From a virus, in the IMG/VR virus record IMGVR_UViG_3300046005_000547, positions 124,001 to 188,000 of that record: a stretch of 64,000 nt of DNA; one strand, given 5' to 3'. Numbering within the stretch: position 1 is the stretch's first letter; each line of letters begins with the position of its first letter. The notes under the pieces were generated by a model. The model was not told where the DNA came from. It did not search any database and worked only from the letters and a program-made list of their open reading frames with translations. The position numbers and the translations under genes are program-made. Shown here piece after piece: positions 25,259-33,817 of the stretch.

Positions 25259-25681
25259 TCAAATTTGTTCAATCAATACACCACATTTTTTAAAGAAATC
25301 GATACTGGAATCATCTCTATACATGTGTCTGTAATAAACAGCTTTGAATCCAGCGGCAACCACTAATCTAGCGCATTTGATGCACGGCAATACGTTACAG
25401 AACAAGATGGCATCCTTAGATGATTCATTGTTTCTTGCTAGATATGCAATCAAGTTTTCCTCTGAATGTAATACAGTGGATTTTGTAATCAATTCGCCAT
25501 CAATAATATCTTCACATTCATCTAGGTCTAATTCGATGTTATTTCCATTATATCCGCAACCAATAATTCGTCCATCCTTTACCGCAACAGAACCAACTTT
25601 CAATTTATTTGCATGAGATAATCTGGAAGTCAATTCAGCAACTTCCATGAAATACATTTTGAATTTATCTTTCATTATCAT
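25259..25681 (-). CDS. cd: dCMP deaminase
   Basis: 140 residues. Zinc site LHSEENL (His72, catalytic Glu74) and PCIKCARLV (Cys100, Cys103), with GCGYNG as the substrate loop. Converts dCMP to dUMP, feeding thymidylate made by ThyX encoded at 54 kb. The family normally has HAE; HSE here is a common variant. Overlaps the upstream gene by 17 bases. Confidence 0.9.
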   Translation of the reverse strand: MIMKDKFKMYFMEVAELTSRLSHANKLKVGSVAVKDGRIIGCGYNGNNIELDLDECEDIIDGELITKSTVLHSEENLIAYLARNNESSKDAILFCNVLPCIKCARLVVAAGFKAVYYRHMYRDDSSIDFFKKCGVLIEQI

Positions 25682-26030
25682 TCATTACACCTTCAATATA
25701 ACCAAGACATTCTAATTCAATAGATTCATCAACAAATTTGATATGATTCTTTAGATATTCTTTATTGAATCCCATTCTAACTAGACCTCCAAAACATTCT
25801 TCCAACCAATTAGAAGCAATCCCATTACATGATTCAAAATCCACGATAATGTAAATCTGAGATACCAATAATGGAACCAAATACATATCTCTAAATTTGA
25901 TTGCGTTGTATTCTCCATCTTCGGTTGTTCTTCCAAGGGGATTTTTAGAATAAACATTACCAACATCAATTCCTGTATAGATTAACAATGTTTCATTATC
26001 ATATACAATTTTAGATTCTAATTCAATCAT
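25665..26030 (-). CDS. Unknown protein
   Basis: 121 residues, alpha/beta (MIELESKIVYDNETLLIYTG ...). Overlaps the dCMP deaminase and, by 4 bases, the gene upstream. No motif recognised. Confidence 0.6.
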   Translation of the reverse strand: MIELESKIVYDNETLLIYTGIDVGNVYSKNPLGRTTEDGEYNAIKFRDMYLVPLLVSQIYIIVDFESCNGIASNWLEECFGGLVRMGFNKEYLKNHIKFVDESIELECLGYIEGVMNDNER

Positions 26031-26452
26031 TTTAAAATTCCAGGTCTAGTGTAAATGGAACAACTTGGATTTGGATGTTTGTATGTAATGTGTGATTCTT
26101 TGTTGAAATCATCACCATTTTCTAATTCGTAACCATTGAACATCCATTCTTCGTCATCATAATGAATAGTGTCAACATTAAACGAATTCCAACCACCATT
26201 GCCATCCATTCTCAAATGGTCATATTTGATGTTAGACCAATCTGGTTGCCATTCTTCTTTAAACGATTCAACTCCATTCAAACATAACTTTAACACATTA
26301 TTAAACATAATCTCGCCATGTTTTCTTGTTTCAATTAAGAATTTTTGATATTCCTCTTCAATCAATAGTAATCGAGCATTTTCTTTTTCAAGATCATTGT
26401 TGCGTTCAACGAGTTGTTGTATCTCAGCAACTAACGACAATAAATTATTCAT
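26027..26452 (-). CDS. Unknown protein with N-terminal coiled coil
   Basis: 141 residues. Residues 1-40 (LVAEIQQLVERNNDLEKENA) are a heptad-type coiled coil, then a Trp/Asp-rich domain. Four-base overlaps on both sides. Function unknown. Confidence 0.6.
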   Translation of the reverse strand: MNNLLSLVAEIQQLVERNNDLEKENARLLLIEEEYQKFLIETRKHGEIMFNNVLKLCLNGVESFKEEWQPDWSNIKYDHLRMDGNGGWNSFNVDTIHYDDEEWMFNGYELENGDDFNKESHITYKHPNPSCSIYTRPGILK

Positions 26453-26703
26453 TTCAATTCCTTCAATGGTTTAAACGCTTCAGACATTAGGTAAACAGTA
26501 TTATTCATTCCAGATGCAGTAAATTGAATATCAAATCCTCTTTCATTAAGATATTCAATGGCAACATCAAAGATTTGAGAATGAGTACTACCATAATCAA
26601 TTACAACAGATTGTTCATATCGTTCCGATGTAATCTTTACTCTACTACCTTTGGTGTCGGTTGGTCCAATATACTTGATTTTAAATGTGTGTAAATTTTT
26701 CAT
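26449..26703 (-). CDS. Unknown small protein
   Basis: 84 residues from MKNLHTFKIKYIGPTDTKGS, the more typical start (ATG 26703; an ATG at 26715 is also in frame). Small beta-rich domain. It overlaps both neighbours, so it is coupled. Confidence 0.6.
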   Translation of the reverse strand: MKNLHTFKIKYIGPTDTKGSRVKITSERYEQSVVIDYGSTHSQIFDVAIEYLNERGFDIQFTASGMNNTVYLMSEAFKPLKELK

Positions 26704-26914
26704 AATAATTCTCAAATGATTTATCTAATGTTCGTTTATGACAAGCAATATAATACCGTTTTAAATCATCTAAAGAAACCATATACAATTCAGAAGTTTC
26801 TTTCATCAAACGTTCATGTTGATTGAAAAACCAATCCATTGGTCTATCTGTTGGGATCTTACAAACCTTTCTTCTAAAGGAAAGACAAGCAAAGAATACA
26901 TTTCCTGTTAACAT
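26681..26914 (-). CDS. Unknown small protein
   Basis: 77 residues from MLTGNVFFACLSFRRKVCKI. The start ATG 26914 has AAGGG seven bases upstream, so it is preferred over 26929. Overlaps the DenV-like stop. No family recognised. Confidence 0.6.
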   Translation of the reverse strand: MLTGNVFFACLSFRRKVCKIPTDRPMDWFFNQHERLMKETSELYMVSLDDLKRYYIACHKRTLDKSFENYYEKFTHI

Positions 26915-26916
26915 AA

Positions 26917-27369
26917 TTACCCTTTCCATACAAAATATGGATTTAAAATTTTATCATTATTTTTAATTGGATACCCATAGTGTTTGTACCAATCAACTTT
27001 CATGTCAATCTTTTGTTTAATGCGTTCGACGTTTATCTTAAGAGCATTTTCATCTGGTGTCCAATCGTTGTATAGATTATGTTGTTTGAATATATCAAAA
27101 TCAACTTCTCTATTTTCATCAAGATTGTATCCTCTATGTTTCAATTCAACAATTAATGCTTGATAACGACGTTCCAAGAATTTACCCAGAGTATAAAAAT
27201 AGGTAACATGACCGGCGTTTAACGTATATTGTTTTGGGATCTTTGGTAATCCATTTTTAGAACGCAAAGAACGTTTCAACGCAGATCCAACCATCGGCAA
27301 TTCTCTATACTCTGCCATGAGATGTTGGTCTGTTAATACTTCTGGTTCAACTACATTAATTCTGGTCAT
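26917..27369 (-). CDS. denV: Pyrimidine-dimer DNA glycosylase/AP lyase (endonuclease V)
   Basis: 150 residues. The start MTRINVV and TDQHLMAEYRELP, then LNAGHVTYFY and the C-terminal DWYKHYGYPI, match T4 DenV closely. Thr2 (imine-forming after Met removal), Arg3, Arg22 and Glu23 are present; the T4 Arg26 position is Met. Repairs UV-induced dimers. A complete repair enzyme, about 12 residues longer than T4's. Confidence 0.93.
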   Translation of the reverse strand: MTRINVVEPEVLTDQHLMAEYRELPMVGSALKRSLRSKNGLPKIPKQYTLNAGHVTYFYTLGKFLERRYQALIVELKHRGYNLDENREVDFDIFKQHNLYNDWTPDENALKINVERIKQKIDMKVDWYKHYGYPIKNNDKILNPYFVWKG

Positions 27370-27379
27370 GTTATATTCC

Positions 27380-27613
27380 TCAATGATAAAATAAAGTCAC
27401 TTTGATGCCAAGATAATCATTGTCATCAAAAATGGTATACTCTTCAGAAATGTATCTATCAAGTTCGTGTTTCAATTCATTTATTGAAACAGAATTGTAT
27501 AATACATTCTTACATCTAATTGAATATCCTTTGTCGATATATTCAACATTTGTATCTATTGTCCTGTTTAATTTAGAACTTACGATACATTTAATCTGAT
27601 ATGAATCAATCAT
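27380..27613 (-). CDS. Unknown small protein
   Basis: 77 residues (MIDSYQIKCIVSSKLNRTID ...), beta-rich, ending LGIKVTLFYH. First gene after a promoter-like TATAATAGA at 27630-27640 on minus. No family recognised. Confidence 0.55.
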   Translation of the reverse strand: MIDSYQIKCIVSSKLNRTIDTNVEYIDKGYSIRCKNVLYNSVSINELKHELDRYISEEYTIFDDNDYLGIKVTLFYH

Positions 27614-27670
27614 ATCTCAACTCCATGAAATCTATTATACCTAAGATCCCTCTAAAATAAAAGAATTAAA

Positions 27671-28021
27671 TTAGAATGGAACTGTATGAATTTTGAATTT
27701 GAATTGTTCCGAAGAGTAAATTTTGATTCGTTCTTCAAAATGATTCAATGTATGATTCCTCCAGCTCTTGTGTGATAGATTATCTGCAATATCAAATAAT
27801 TTACAGACCGTCTTACCTTCTTTTAAACGTAATCCACGACCAATAGATTGTAATGCTCTAATCTTTGATTTGGATGGACTGGCAAAAATGATATTGGAAA
27901 TGCTTGGGATAGATACACCAGTGGATAATGTAGCAAATGATGCAACTAGAATTGGTTCTGGTTGTCGTTCAACTTTGGTTGGTTTCATGTCATTCCTTAA
28001 AGAGAAAAACCTTGACGCCAT
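27671..28021 (-). pseudogene. uvsW: UvsW helicase C-terminal remnant
   Basis: 116 residues. ILVASFATLSTGVSIPSIS, SKIRALQSIGRGLR and the closing EQFKFKIHTVPF correspond to motifs V-VI and the C-terminus of UvsW-type SF2 helicases. The P-loop, DEAD-like and other N-terminal motifs (about 380 residues) are missing upstream. Its only ATG lies in the loop of a terminator hairpin. It is most likely a decayed remnant rather than a working gene. Confidence 0.8.
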
Positions 28022-28039
28022 ATTCTGATGTCAAGGTTT
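28007..28039 (-). terminator. Terminator overlapping uvsW remnant start
   Basis: AAACCTTGAC (28007-28016) pairs perfectly with GTCAAGGTTT (28030-28039). On minus it is followed by TTCTC. It ends the acidic 54-residue gene upstream. Confidence 0.8.
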
Positions 28040-28043
28040 CTTA

Positions 28044-28208
28044 TCAATCTAAATCGGTGTCTTGTTTGACTTTAGATTCTTTGGTTTCATCTTCGGAGTC
28101 TTCTTCAGTTTTGGTTTCATCTTCCTTAGACGTTTCCTTCTTTGCTTCAGTTAATTTACCAGAAAATTCTTCCATTACAGATTGTTTGAATTTTTCAAAA
28201 TCACTCAT
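28044..28208 (-). CDS. Small acidic protein with CTS-like start (54 aa)
   Basis: MSDFEKFKQSVMEEFSGKLT followed by a Glu/Asp/Lys/Thr-rich tail. The start resembles MSTFKQFQAIVMEQF at 12.9 kb. The acidic composition recalls T4 prohead core protein gp67. Candidate internal head or core protein. Shares its start base with the end of the upstream gene. Confidence 0.55.
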   Translation of the reverse strand: MSDFEKFKQSVMEEFSGKLTEAKKETSKEDETKTEEDSEDETKESKVKQDTDLD

Positions 28209-28777
28209 TATTGTTTCCTTTTTGGCCTTCCACCTTTATTCTTAGGTGGTTCTGGTTGTTGAATTTGTTCTTCTGAAGATTCTGTTGATGAATCTTCTTG
28301 TTTTTCTAAAAAACTTGGTTTGACAACTTCTGGTTCATAGAACTTCCATCCTTCTGGGATCCACGGCATTACATAAAATCCAGCTTCAACAGTTAATTCT
28401 AATGTGATGTTAGGATACAATCTGCGTAAGTTCTGGTCTTTAATACAGATTAAAACTTCAGATTCAGATGGATGAAGATCTTCAAGTAATTGAATAAACA
28501 ATTTCTCAAGATGAACTCGTTTCATGTCAGTTCGCAAGAACGTCTGAAACTTTCTCACTTCTTGATTGAAGTTAGACGCTGTTGTCCCAATTGGATTAGA
28601 TGATGGTTTATATGGTGGTATTCCCTCAGGTAGTAAAAATTTACACTTCGGAAAAAACCCCCATGCAAAAACCAATTTTAATGTTTCATCATCAAGATAT
28701 CCTTTTAATGCTTCCAATACATTAGGTGCATCATTGATTTCTTGTAAAATTTCTGGAATAAACTTCTTAGCTGCCAT
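28208..28777 (-). CDS. DUF6433-like conserved phage protein
   Basis: 189 residues. FIPEILQEINDAPNVLEALK, FAWGFFPKCKFLLPEG and PPYKP follow the pattern of a family common in T4-like phages (remembered as DUF6433). The C-terminus ends KNKGGRPKRKQ, an AT-hook-like GRPK motif that could bind AT-rich DNA. Function unknown. Confidence 0.7.
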   Translation of the reverse strand: MAAKKFIPEILQEINDAPNVLEALKGYLDDETLKLVFAWGFFPKCKFLLPEGIPPYKPSSNPIGTTASNFNQEVRKFQTFLRTDMKRVHLEKLFIQLLEDLHPSESEVLICIKDQNLRRLYPNITLELTVEAGFYVMPWIPEGWKFYEPEVVKPSFLEKQEDSSTESSEEQIQQPEPPKNKGGRPKRKQ

Positions 28778-29066
28778 TATATAATCTCTCTTTCAATGCG
28801 TACCCTTCAAGACTCCAAATTTTATTTACAGCAGATTTTCTGGCAATCTTTTCGCCAAGTTCTTTGTCGAAGTTTTCAATACTCGCGCAAGCACTTTCCC
28901 CTGTTACATTAAATCCATTCTTTAACGTAAGACAACAGACCGTTAAACATGTTCCTGGAAATACATAATAATCTTCTTTGACAATAACAGATTCAATATG
29001 CTCTGCGATAACGCGAGGAGCAGTTAATCCTTTCTCTTGGATCTCATTTTCAATTTCGCCTTTCAT
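28767..29066 (-). CDS. Phage_gp49_66 family protein
   Basis: 99 residues. LTVCCLTLKNGFNVTGESAC and EKIARKSAVNKIWSLEGY are the signature of the phage gp49/66 family of unknown function, found in many tailed phages. Overlaps the downstream gene by 11 bases. Confidence 0.8.
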   Translation of the reverse strand: MKGEIENEIQEKGLTAPRVIAEHIESVIVKEDYYVFPGTCLTVCCLTLKNGFNVTGESACASIENFDKELGEKIARKSAVNKIWSLEGYALKERLYNGS

Positions 29067-29088
29067 TCAATTTTCCTATGATAAAATT

Positions 29089-29430
29089 TTATTTAATGGA
29101 TAAAACAACGTTGATGAACAATCTATCCTTGATTTGTTGATATTCTGATAATTCATCAAATGGAATCAGACAAGGATGAGTTTTCAACACTTCGTCTTTA
29201 ATGGATCCATATTTCCATCCATTGTTTAGTTTATCATTCATCCATTGAATATGCATCATTTCATCTGTAATGTTATCATGATTATCTAATACAAATTTCA
29301 CATTTTCGATAGCCGATTGTTTCTGCCAATCAGGACATTCATCCCAATGTAAATTAGTTAATTCAGTGGATACATCACAGAATGATTTGATAGTTTCATG
29401 AGCAACTTGAGCTATCTGTTCAACATTCAT
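29089..29430 (-). CDS. RyR-domain protein
   Basis: 113 residues. The order IAQVAHETIKSFCD, DWQKQSAIENV, GWKYGSIKDEVLKTHPCLIP, LSEYQQIKDRLF matches the Ryanodine-receptor (RyR) domain, which occurs as small phage proteins. In other proteins the domain may bind nucleotide-like ligands. Role here unknown. Four-base overlap with the ParB-like gene. Confidence 0.8.
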   Translation of the reverse strand: MNVEQIAQVAHETIKSFCDVSTELTNLHWDECPDWQKQSAIENVKFVLDNHDNITDEMMHIQWMNDKLNNGWKYGSIKDEVLKTHPCLIPFDELSEYQQIKDRLFINVVLSIK

Positions 29431-29753
29431 TCGGCAACAAGAGCATTGATTGTTTTATCTTTACGTAAATACGCGGCAGCTAATCTATGCCAACCATCAA
29501 TCACAGTCAAATCATCATCACCATAATCTTGTAATAAAATTGGAGGTGATGTTTTAGGATCCATATTAGAATACATATCAACTTTAATCTTATCTTGTTG
29601 ATTCATATTGTAATTATTTTTAATCCATCCTTCAATTTTTGTTTTTAACTTAATTAATTCGATACGTTGTTCCTTTGCGTTAGGGTGTTTCGATTTAAAT
29701 CGACTTAACATATCAGATTGAACGCTTTCTCTAAATTCTTTAAATGTTTTCAT
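29427..29753 (-). CDS. ParB/sulfiredoxin-like protein with CTS-like start
   Basis: 108 residues. It starts MKTFKEFRESVQSDML, the best example of the capsid-targeting-like leader. The C-terminal half PPILLQDYGDDDLTVIDGWH with RLAAAYLRK matches the ParB-type G-x-H-R-x-x-A nuclease/NTP-binding motif. If packaged in the head it could enter the host with DNA; that is inference. Confidence 0.65.
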   Translation of the reverse strand: MKTFKEFRESVQSDMLSRFKSKHPNAKEQRIELIKLKTKIEGWIKNNYNMNQQDKIKVDMYSNMDPKTSPPILLQDYGDDDLTVIDGWHRLAAAYLRKDKTINALVAE

Positions 29754-29854
29754 TTTTCTTTAGTTCCTTCGATTTGTTTATGATTGTCTGCGATATAATG
29801 AAATGCATACGACAATCCTAATCCAGCAACAACTGTAAAAAGTAATAATGGCAT
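29750..29854 (-). CDS. Tiny membrane protein (34 aa)
   Basis: MPLLLFTVVAGLGLSYAFHY, then a polar tail. One membrane helix. Start overlaps the RNase H stop; stop overlaps the next ATG (ATGA). Coupling on both sides supports translation. Confidence 0.55.
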   Translation of the reverse strand: MPLLLFTVVAGLGLSYAFHYIADNHKQIEGTKEK

Positions 29855-30750
29855 TATTTCCAATCCTGTAATGTTTCTAATAACAAACGACATTTGTTCT
29901 TCATGAAGTATTCCATAATGAGGTTCAAATCCTTAACAGGTTTGGCATTATGATATTCTTTTAAGATTTCATCTTTCACTCTCTGAGGAACAAAATCGAA
30001 ATCGACTAACATTTGATTACGTTGATAATTCCGCCGCTCTGTATCATTTTTACACGCATCAATCCCTTTCTCAAAGAATTCATCTAATCGTTTTTGGGAT
30101 ACAGGAGTCTGTCTAATTTTATCTACAAAAACATTATCACCACTGAACATATTGGGTACGCCGTCGTTCGCGTCACCTTTGACGATATGAGTCATTCGTT
30201 TTTCATGAATTTCTTTTTTGTTGAATTTAACGAGTTTCTTTTTAAATGGTGAAAACTGTTCAACATTACTATACTTTTGTAATTGTCCGAAATCTCCATC
30301 CGAAGAAATAATAATCATTGGTCTTGGTTCAGACACTAGAATTTCTTCAATCAAATCGTTGTCTTGACTGTACTCAATTAATGATGCGATTGCGTCATCC
30401 GCCTCAGCTTCATTAACAAAGATTACCTTGAAAGGAAAGAATGCTTTGAGTTCATCTCTAATCTGATTAAGACAATCATATACAATTTGCCAATCAACCA
30501 TTTCATCTTTGGTCTTCTTTCTGTTGGATTTGTAATTAGGAAATTCCTGTTTGCGCCAGTAATTTCTTCCATCCAAACAGATTACCATTTCGCCATATTT
30601 TTGTTCATACTTCTTTTTGTATACAAGCAATTGAGATAAAATTGTATGTCTACATAGATCCAAGATACGTTCTTTATCATTTGTTCTAAGATCTGCTTGG
30701 AATGCAGTGACGTGCGGCATTGTAACGCCATTAAAATCAATTAAAATCAT
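29854..30750 (-). CDS. rnh: RNase H / 5'-3' exonuclease (FEN-1 type)
   Basis: 298 residues, as T4 RNase H (305). MILIDFNGV, CLDGRNYWRKQEFPNYKSNR, NEAEADDAIASLIEY, IISSDGDFGQL and VKGDANDGVPN hold the acidic metal ligands of the family. Removes RNA primers during lagging-strand synthesis. Complete. Confidence 0.92.
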   Translation of the reverse strand: MILIDFNGVTMPHVTAFQADLRTNDKERILDLCRHTILSQLLVYKKKYEQKYGEMVICLDGRNYWRKQEFPNYKSNRKKTKDEMVDWQIVYDCLNQIRDELKAFFPFKVIFVNEAEADDAIASLIEYSQDNDLIEEILVSEPRPMIIISSDGDFGQLQKYSNVEQFSPFKKKLVKFNKKEIHEKRMTHIVKGDANDGVPNMFSGDNVFVDKIRQTPVSQKRLDEFFEKGIDACKNDTERRNYQRNQMLVDFDFVPQRVKDEILKEYHNAKPVKDLNLIMEYFMKNKCRLLLETLQDWK

Positions 30751-31302
30751 TTAAACTCCGTATCGTGTAATTAAACCATGTAACAATGTTTGAACATCGT
30801 CAATGGAATTTGCGTCTTTTGTATATTCAACCAAGAACGATTTGTCTTTACCAATTCGAACTACCAATGGATTGACCGTGTATCCATGTTCATCTTTATA
30901 TTCAATGAAAATTGATGCACATATATCATAATTTGGATTTATATTTGTTTTAATCTCATACCCAGATTCTTTTAATGATTCTTGGATCTTTGAGATATGA
31001 ATATCAAACCATTCATCTAGTTTTTGTTTGGGAAATTCTTGTTTTATTGAATTGACGATATCCGTTACATTATCAGTTTTAAATGATACTCGTCTTTCAT
31101 CTTCTGGGAATACAATTTCATATGCATCTTCCGTTACATTAATTTCGACTTCCAACGTTTCGTGATACATATCGTAAAATGAATTACATGTAATACACAC
31201 TTGATGTTGAATTGTATAATCATCGTTTATGATAGTGTCTACATTCCAGATATTGAATTTCTGAATTTCGGGATGTTTACATAATTCTTTTAATTTATTC
31301 AT
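30751..31302 (-). CDS. Unknown protein
   Basis: 183 residues, alpha/beta, acidic (MNKLKELCKHPEIQKFNIWN ...). Abuts RNase H and shares a base with the next gene. No motif recognised. Confidence 0.6.
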   Translation of the reverse strand: MNKLKELCKHPEIQKFNIWNVDTIINDDYTIQHQVCITCNSFYDMYHETLEVEINVTEDAYEIVFPEDERRVSFKTDNVTDIVNSIKQEFPKQKLDEWFDIHISKIQESLKESGYEIKTNINPNYDICASIFIEYKDEHGYTVNPLVVRIGKDKSFLVEYTKDANSIDDVQTLLHGLITRYGV

Positions 31303-31493
31303 TATAAATCTTCATTTTCAAAATATGAATAATAAATGGTATCAACATCATGATTATGCATAATGTTTAGGAACTTCTTATTATTGATAATGTATTTCAT
31401 GCCAACAGAATCAATTTCCTTTCTGCTTACATATTCAACATGATATAATCCATCAACAGGCACTAACTTTACCCATTGTTCTTCTACTTTCAT
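31302..31493 (-). CDS. Unknown small protein
   Basis: 63 residues (MKVEEQWVKLVPVDG ...). Overlaps both neighbours by 1-4 bases. No family recognised. Confidence 0.55.
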   Translation of the reverse strand: MKVEEQWVKLVPVDGLYHVEYVSRKEIDSVGMKYIINNKKFLNIMHNHDVDTIYYSYFENEDL

Positions 31494-31705
31494 TGTAATT
31501 GTCCTATAATAAAATTCATCTGTCTAGTGGTAAGGAATTTACCACCTAACAATTCAACTGGTTTACCATCTCCAAAATCATAATCGCAATCCAATAACGA
31601 AACCAATTCTCCATTTTCAATTTTAGCTGAAACATAATATATTTCAGTAGTTCGTCTTGGGTCTATCACTTCATGCCACCCATCTGGTCTCATCTTATTT
31701 CCCAA
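31490..31705 (-). CDS. Unknown small protein
   Basis: 71 residues (MGNKMRPDGWHEVIDPRRTT ...), with a Gly/Asp-rich centre DCDYDFGDGK. It may start at MRPDGW four codons later. Coupled at both ends. Confidence 0.55.
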   Translation of the reverse strand: MGNKMRPDGWHEVIDPRRTTEIYYVSAKIENGELVSLLDCDYDFGDGKPVELLGGKFLTTRQMNFIIGQLQ

Positions 31706-32016
31706 TTCTCATTATATATCACAAGAAGTTCTTCTCTTGTAAATTCAGTTGTAATCAATTCGTCTTTGTTTGAATTTAAACAGGATCTACCAACTCTAAT
31801 CAATTTATTGTTTGGATTATCCAATAAGATAAACGAATTGATAACATCAATGGATTGAGTTGATACAATCCAGTCTTTATCGTCAGTGAATCTATCAAAT
31901 GAGATATCCTTGTAATACATATCATGTCCGAAATTCTTAAAATGAATCTTTTCGTGATGATTCAAATCAATCCATTCATCAATTAGTTCTGGTCTTCCTA
32001 TGTATAATGTAATCAT
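31690..32016 (-). CDS. Unknown protein
   Basis: 108 residues (MITLYIGRPELIDEWIDLNH ...). Overlaps both flanking genes. No motif recognised. Confidence 0.55.
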   Translation of the reverse strand: MITLYIGRPELIDEWIDLNHHEKIHFKNFGHDMYYKDISFDRFTDDKDWIVSTQSIDVINSFILLDNPNNKLIRVGRSCLNSNKDELITTEFTREELLVIYNENWEIR

Positions 32017-32276
32017 TTATTGTTTCCCTTTTGAGATTCAAGTTCAACAAATTCATCAATAAATGAAAGTTCTCTGTAATCTTTACACCCAGAGAACTTA
32101 AAGTAGGTGAATGTTTCATTACATCCTTCCAATTCTTGTCTAATCTTATTTTGTAGGTATACGATTGCATCGTTAGCAAATCTTGATTTAATGCATTCAA
32201 CGTCAACACGTTCCCAATTTCTTTCAGATTTACTTTTATCGAAGACTGTAACTAAAGTGACGATATAATAATTCAT
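32013..32276 (-). CDS. Unknown small protein
   Basis: 87 residues (MNYYIVTLVTVFDKSKSERN ...). N-terminal beta strands, then a helical region. Four-base overlaps upstream and downstream. Confidence 0.55.
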   Translation of the reverse strand: MNYYIVTLVTVFDKSKSERNWERVDVECIKSRFANDAIVYLQNKIRQELEGCNETFTYFKFSGCKDYRELSFIDEFVELESQKGNNK

Positions 32277-32443
32277 AATATATTCACCTCTTCAATATAC
32301 ATATCAATCATCACCAACCCCATCATACCAATATATAATAGACCCAAATCCATGAATGTACCAACTAAAAATGAATACCATATAAACAATAAATATAGAT
32401 AATAATTTAATTCATCATAATCATATTTCGCAGTTTTACTCAT
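32273..32443 (-). CDS. Small membrane protein (56 aa)
   Basis: MSKTAKYDYDELNYYLYLLF, then two hydrophobic helices to VMIDMYIEEVNIL. Its TGA overlaps the next ATG (ATGA), and its start overlaps the upstream stop. Function unknown. Confidence 0.55.
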   Translation of the reverse strand: MSKTAKYDYDELNYYLYLLFIWYSFLVGTFMDLGLLYIGMMGLVMIDMYIEEVNIL

Positions 32444-32853
32444 TATCCTTTCATCCTGTTAATTGAATCAATACATTTAGTATGAAGATCCCATAATAAC
32501 TTCTGTCTTTGGATGTTCCACACAGTTTGGTCTGTTTTCAACATATCAACTTGTTTCATCATATTAAATTGTCGTTTGGTTGATTGTCTTGTCCATTTTA
32601 ATTGAGATTCAATCTTGTATATCTTAGCTCGATTTATCTCTTTATCAAAATGACAATCATCCATCAAATACATTTTATTGCGTTTCTGAATCAGACAATT
32701 CAGCTTGTTGTTTAGGTTGATGATTCGTTTTGTATTGTTTCTAACGTAATTAGTTCTTGTGAATACTTCTTCATAATTTGTATCATACAATTCATGTATA
32801 TCGAGATACAAATTTAAAATTTTAATATCTAATAAGTCTTTAGACCATTTCAT
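32443..32853 (-). CDS. Unknown helical protein
   Basis: 136 residues, strongly helical and Lys/Asn-rich (RIINLNNKLNCLIQKRNKMY). Possibly a coiled coil. No family recognised. Confidence 0.6.
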   Translation of the reverse strand: MKWSKDLLDIKILNLYLDIHELYDTNYEEVFTRTNYVRNNTKRIINLNNKLNCLIQKRNKMYLMDDCHFDKEINRAKIYKIESQLKWTRQSTKRQFNMMKQVDMLKTDQTVWNIQRQKLLWDLHTKCIDSINRMKG

Positions 32854-32861
32854 AACAACCT

Positions 32862-33779
32862 CTAAAATCTAGTTAAATGACATTCTTTAACGAAATCATC
32901 CCAAAACGTTCTGTCAACAGTTTCTGGATAATCAGATTTGTTTGCCAGCATAGTGACTTCTTCCACCAGAGCAGATAACATTGGTTCAACTTCATTGAAA
33001 TCTATTTTACCTTGTTTGACATCTAAAAGAAACTTCGATTCTACCAATGGATATTCAAATCCTCCCTTGGTATAGATATCTCTAGCCTGGTAGCCGGCTC
33101 TTAGGGAATGTCCGATGGCCTTCCAGTCCACGTTCATATTCAATTTAGCTAATTTAGAACGTTCTCCATACGTATCATAATGTTTCCGTAAAGAATCTTT
33201 AAGATGGAACAATTTCAGATTGTCCTGATACTTACTACCACAAATCTCCAAGTATCGATTATCCTTATAATCAACCCATTTTACGACATCAGATTCATCT
33301 AATACAATTTCAGATACAGTTTGATTGTCCGACATTTTTAAGATGATATTCAACACTCGTTCAATCTCACCTAATCGACTACCTTTGGAACCATATTTGG
33401 CTGCTTGTTTTCTTACGTAACCAATATAAGATTTCATTGATTTGGTATAGAATCGATGTCTGTTTGATACAAGGAATTCCCATATCTCTGAAGTATGAAT
33501 CCATTTATCGGAACTACCAGCTAAAAGATCTAGACAGACCGTTTCTCCAGAACAAGCCATGTTAATGAAATACTGTAAAGAGTAATATGTTCTATCAACA
33601 TCTTCTTTTGAATTCTTGATGGCAGATGTATTGGTTGATTTATCGATATGGTAAGATGTTTTACCTAGTAAGATTTCATCTCTGGTTGGTAATACAATTC
33701 CCTTATAATCATAATCTGATTCAGGAGTTTCCAAACCATATAGTCTTGAACCAAATAAAGATTCACATAAAATAACCAT
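32862..33779 (-). CDS. DNA polymerase beta-like nucleotidyltransferase (RlaP/COG3541-like)
   Basis: 305 residues from ATG 33779, chosen because GAGAG sits ~9 bases upstream; a TTG at 33848 is also in frame. CESLFGSRLYGLETPESDYD is the G-S ... S-D-x-D site of the family, with a later KxxRH-type helix. Relatives are linked to RNA ligases in phage RNA-repair loci. With PseT nearby, RNA end repair is a reasonable inference. Confidence 0.7.
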   Translation of the reverse strand: MVILCESLFGSRLYGLETPESDYDYKGIVLPTRDEILLGKTSYHIDKSTNTSAIKNSKEDVDRTYYSLQYFINMACSGETVCLDLLAGSSDKWIHTSEIWEFLVSNRHRFYTKSMKSYIGYVRKQAAKYGSKGSRLGEIERVLNIILKMSDNQTVSEIVLDESDVVKWVDYKDNRYLEICGSKYQDNLKLFHLKDSLRKHYDTYGERSKLAKLNMNVDWKAIGHSLRAGYQARDIYTKGGFEYPLVESKFLLDVKQGKIDFNEVEPMLSALVEEVTMLANKSDYPETVDRTFWDDFVKECHLTRF

Positions 33780-33817
33780 GTAATTGCTCTCTAATGTTGT
33801 TTTAATATGTTTGCTGT

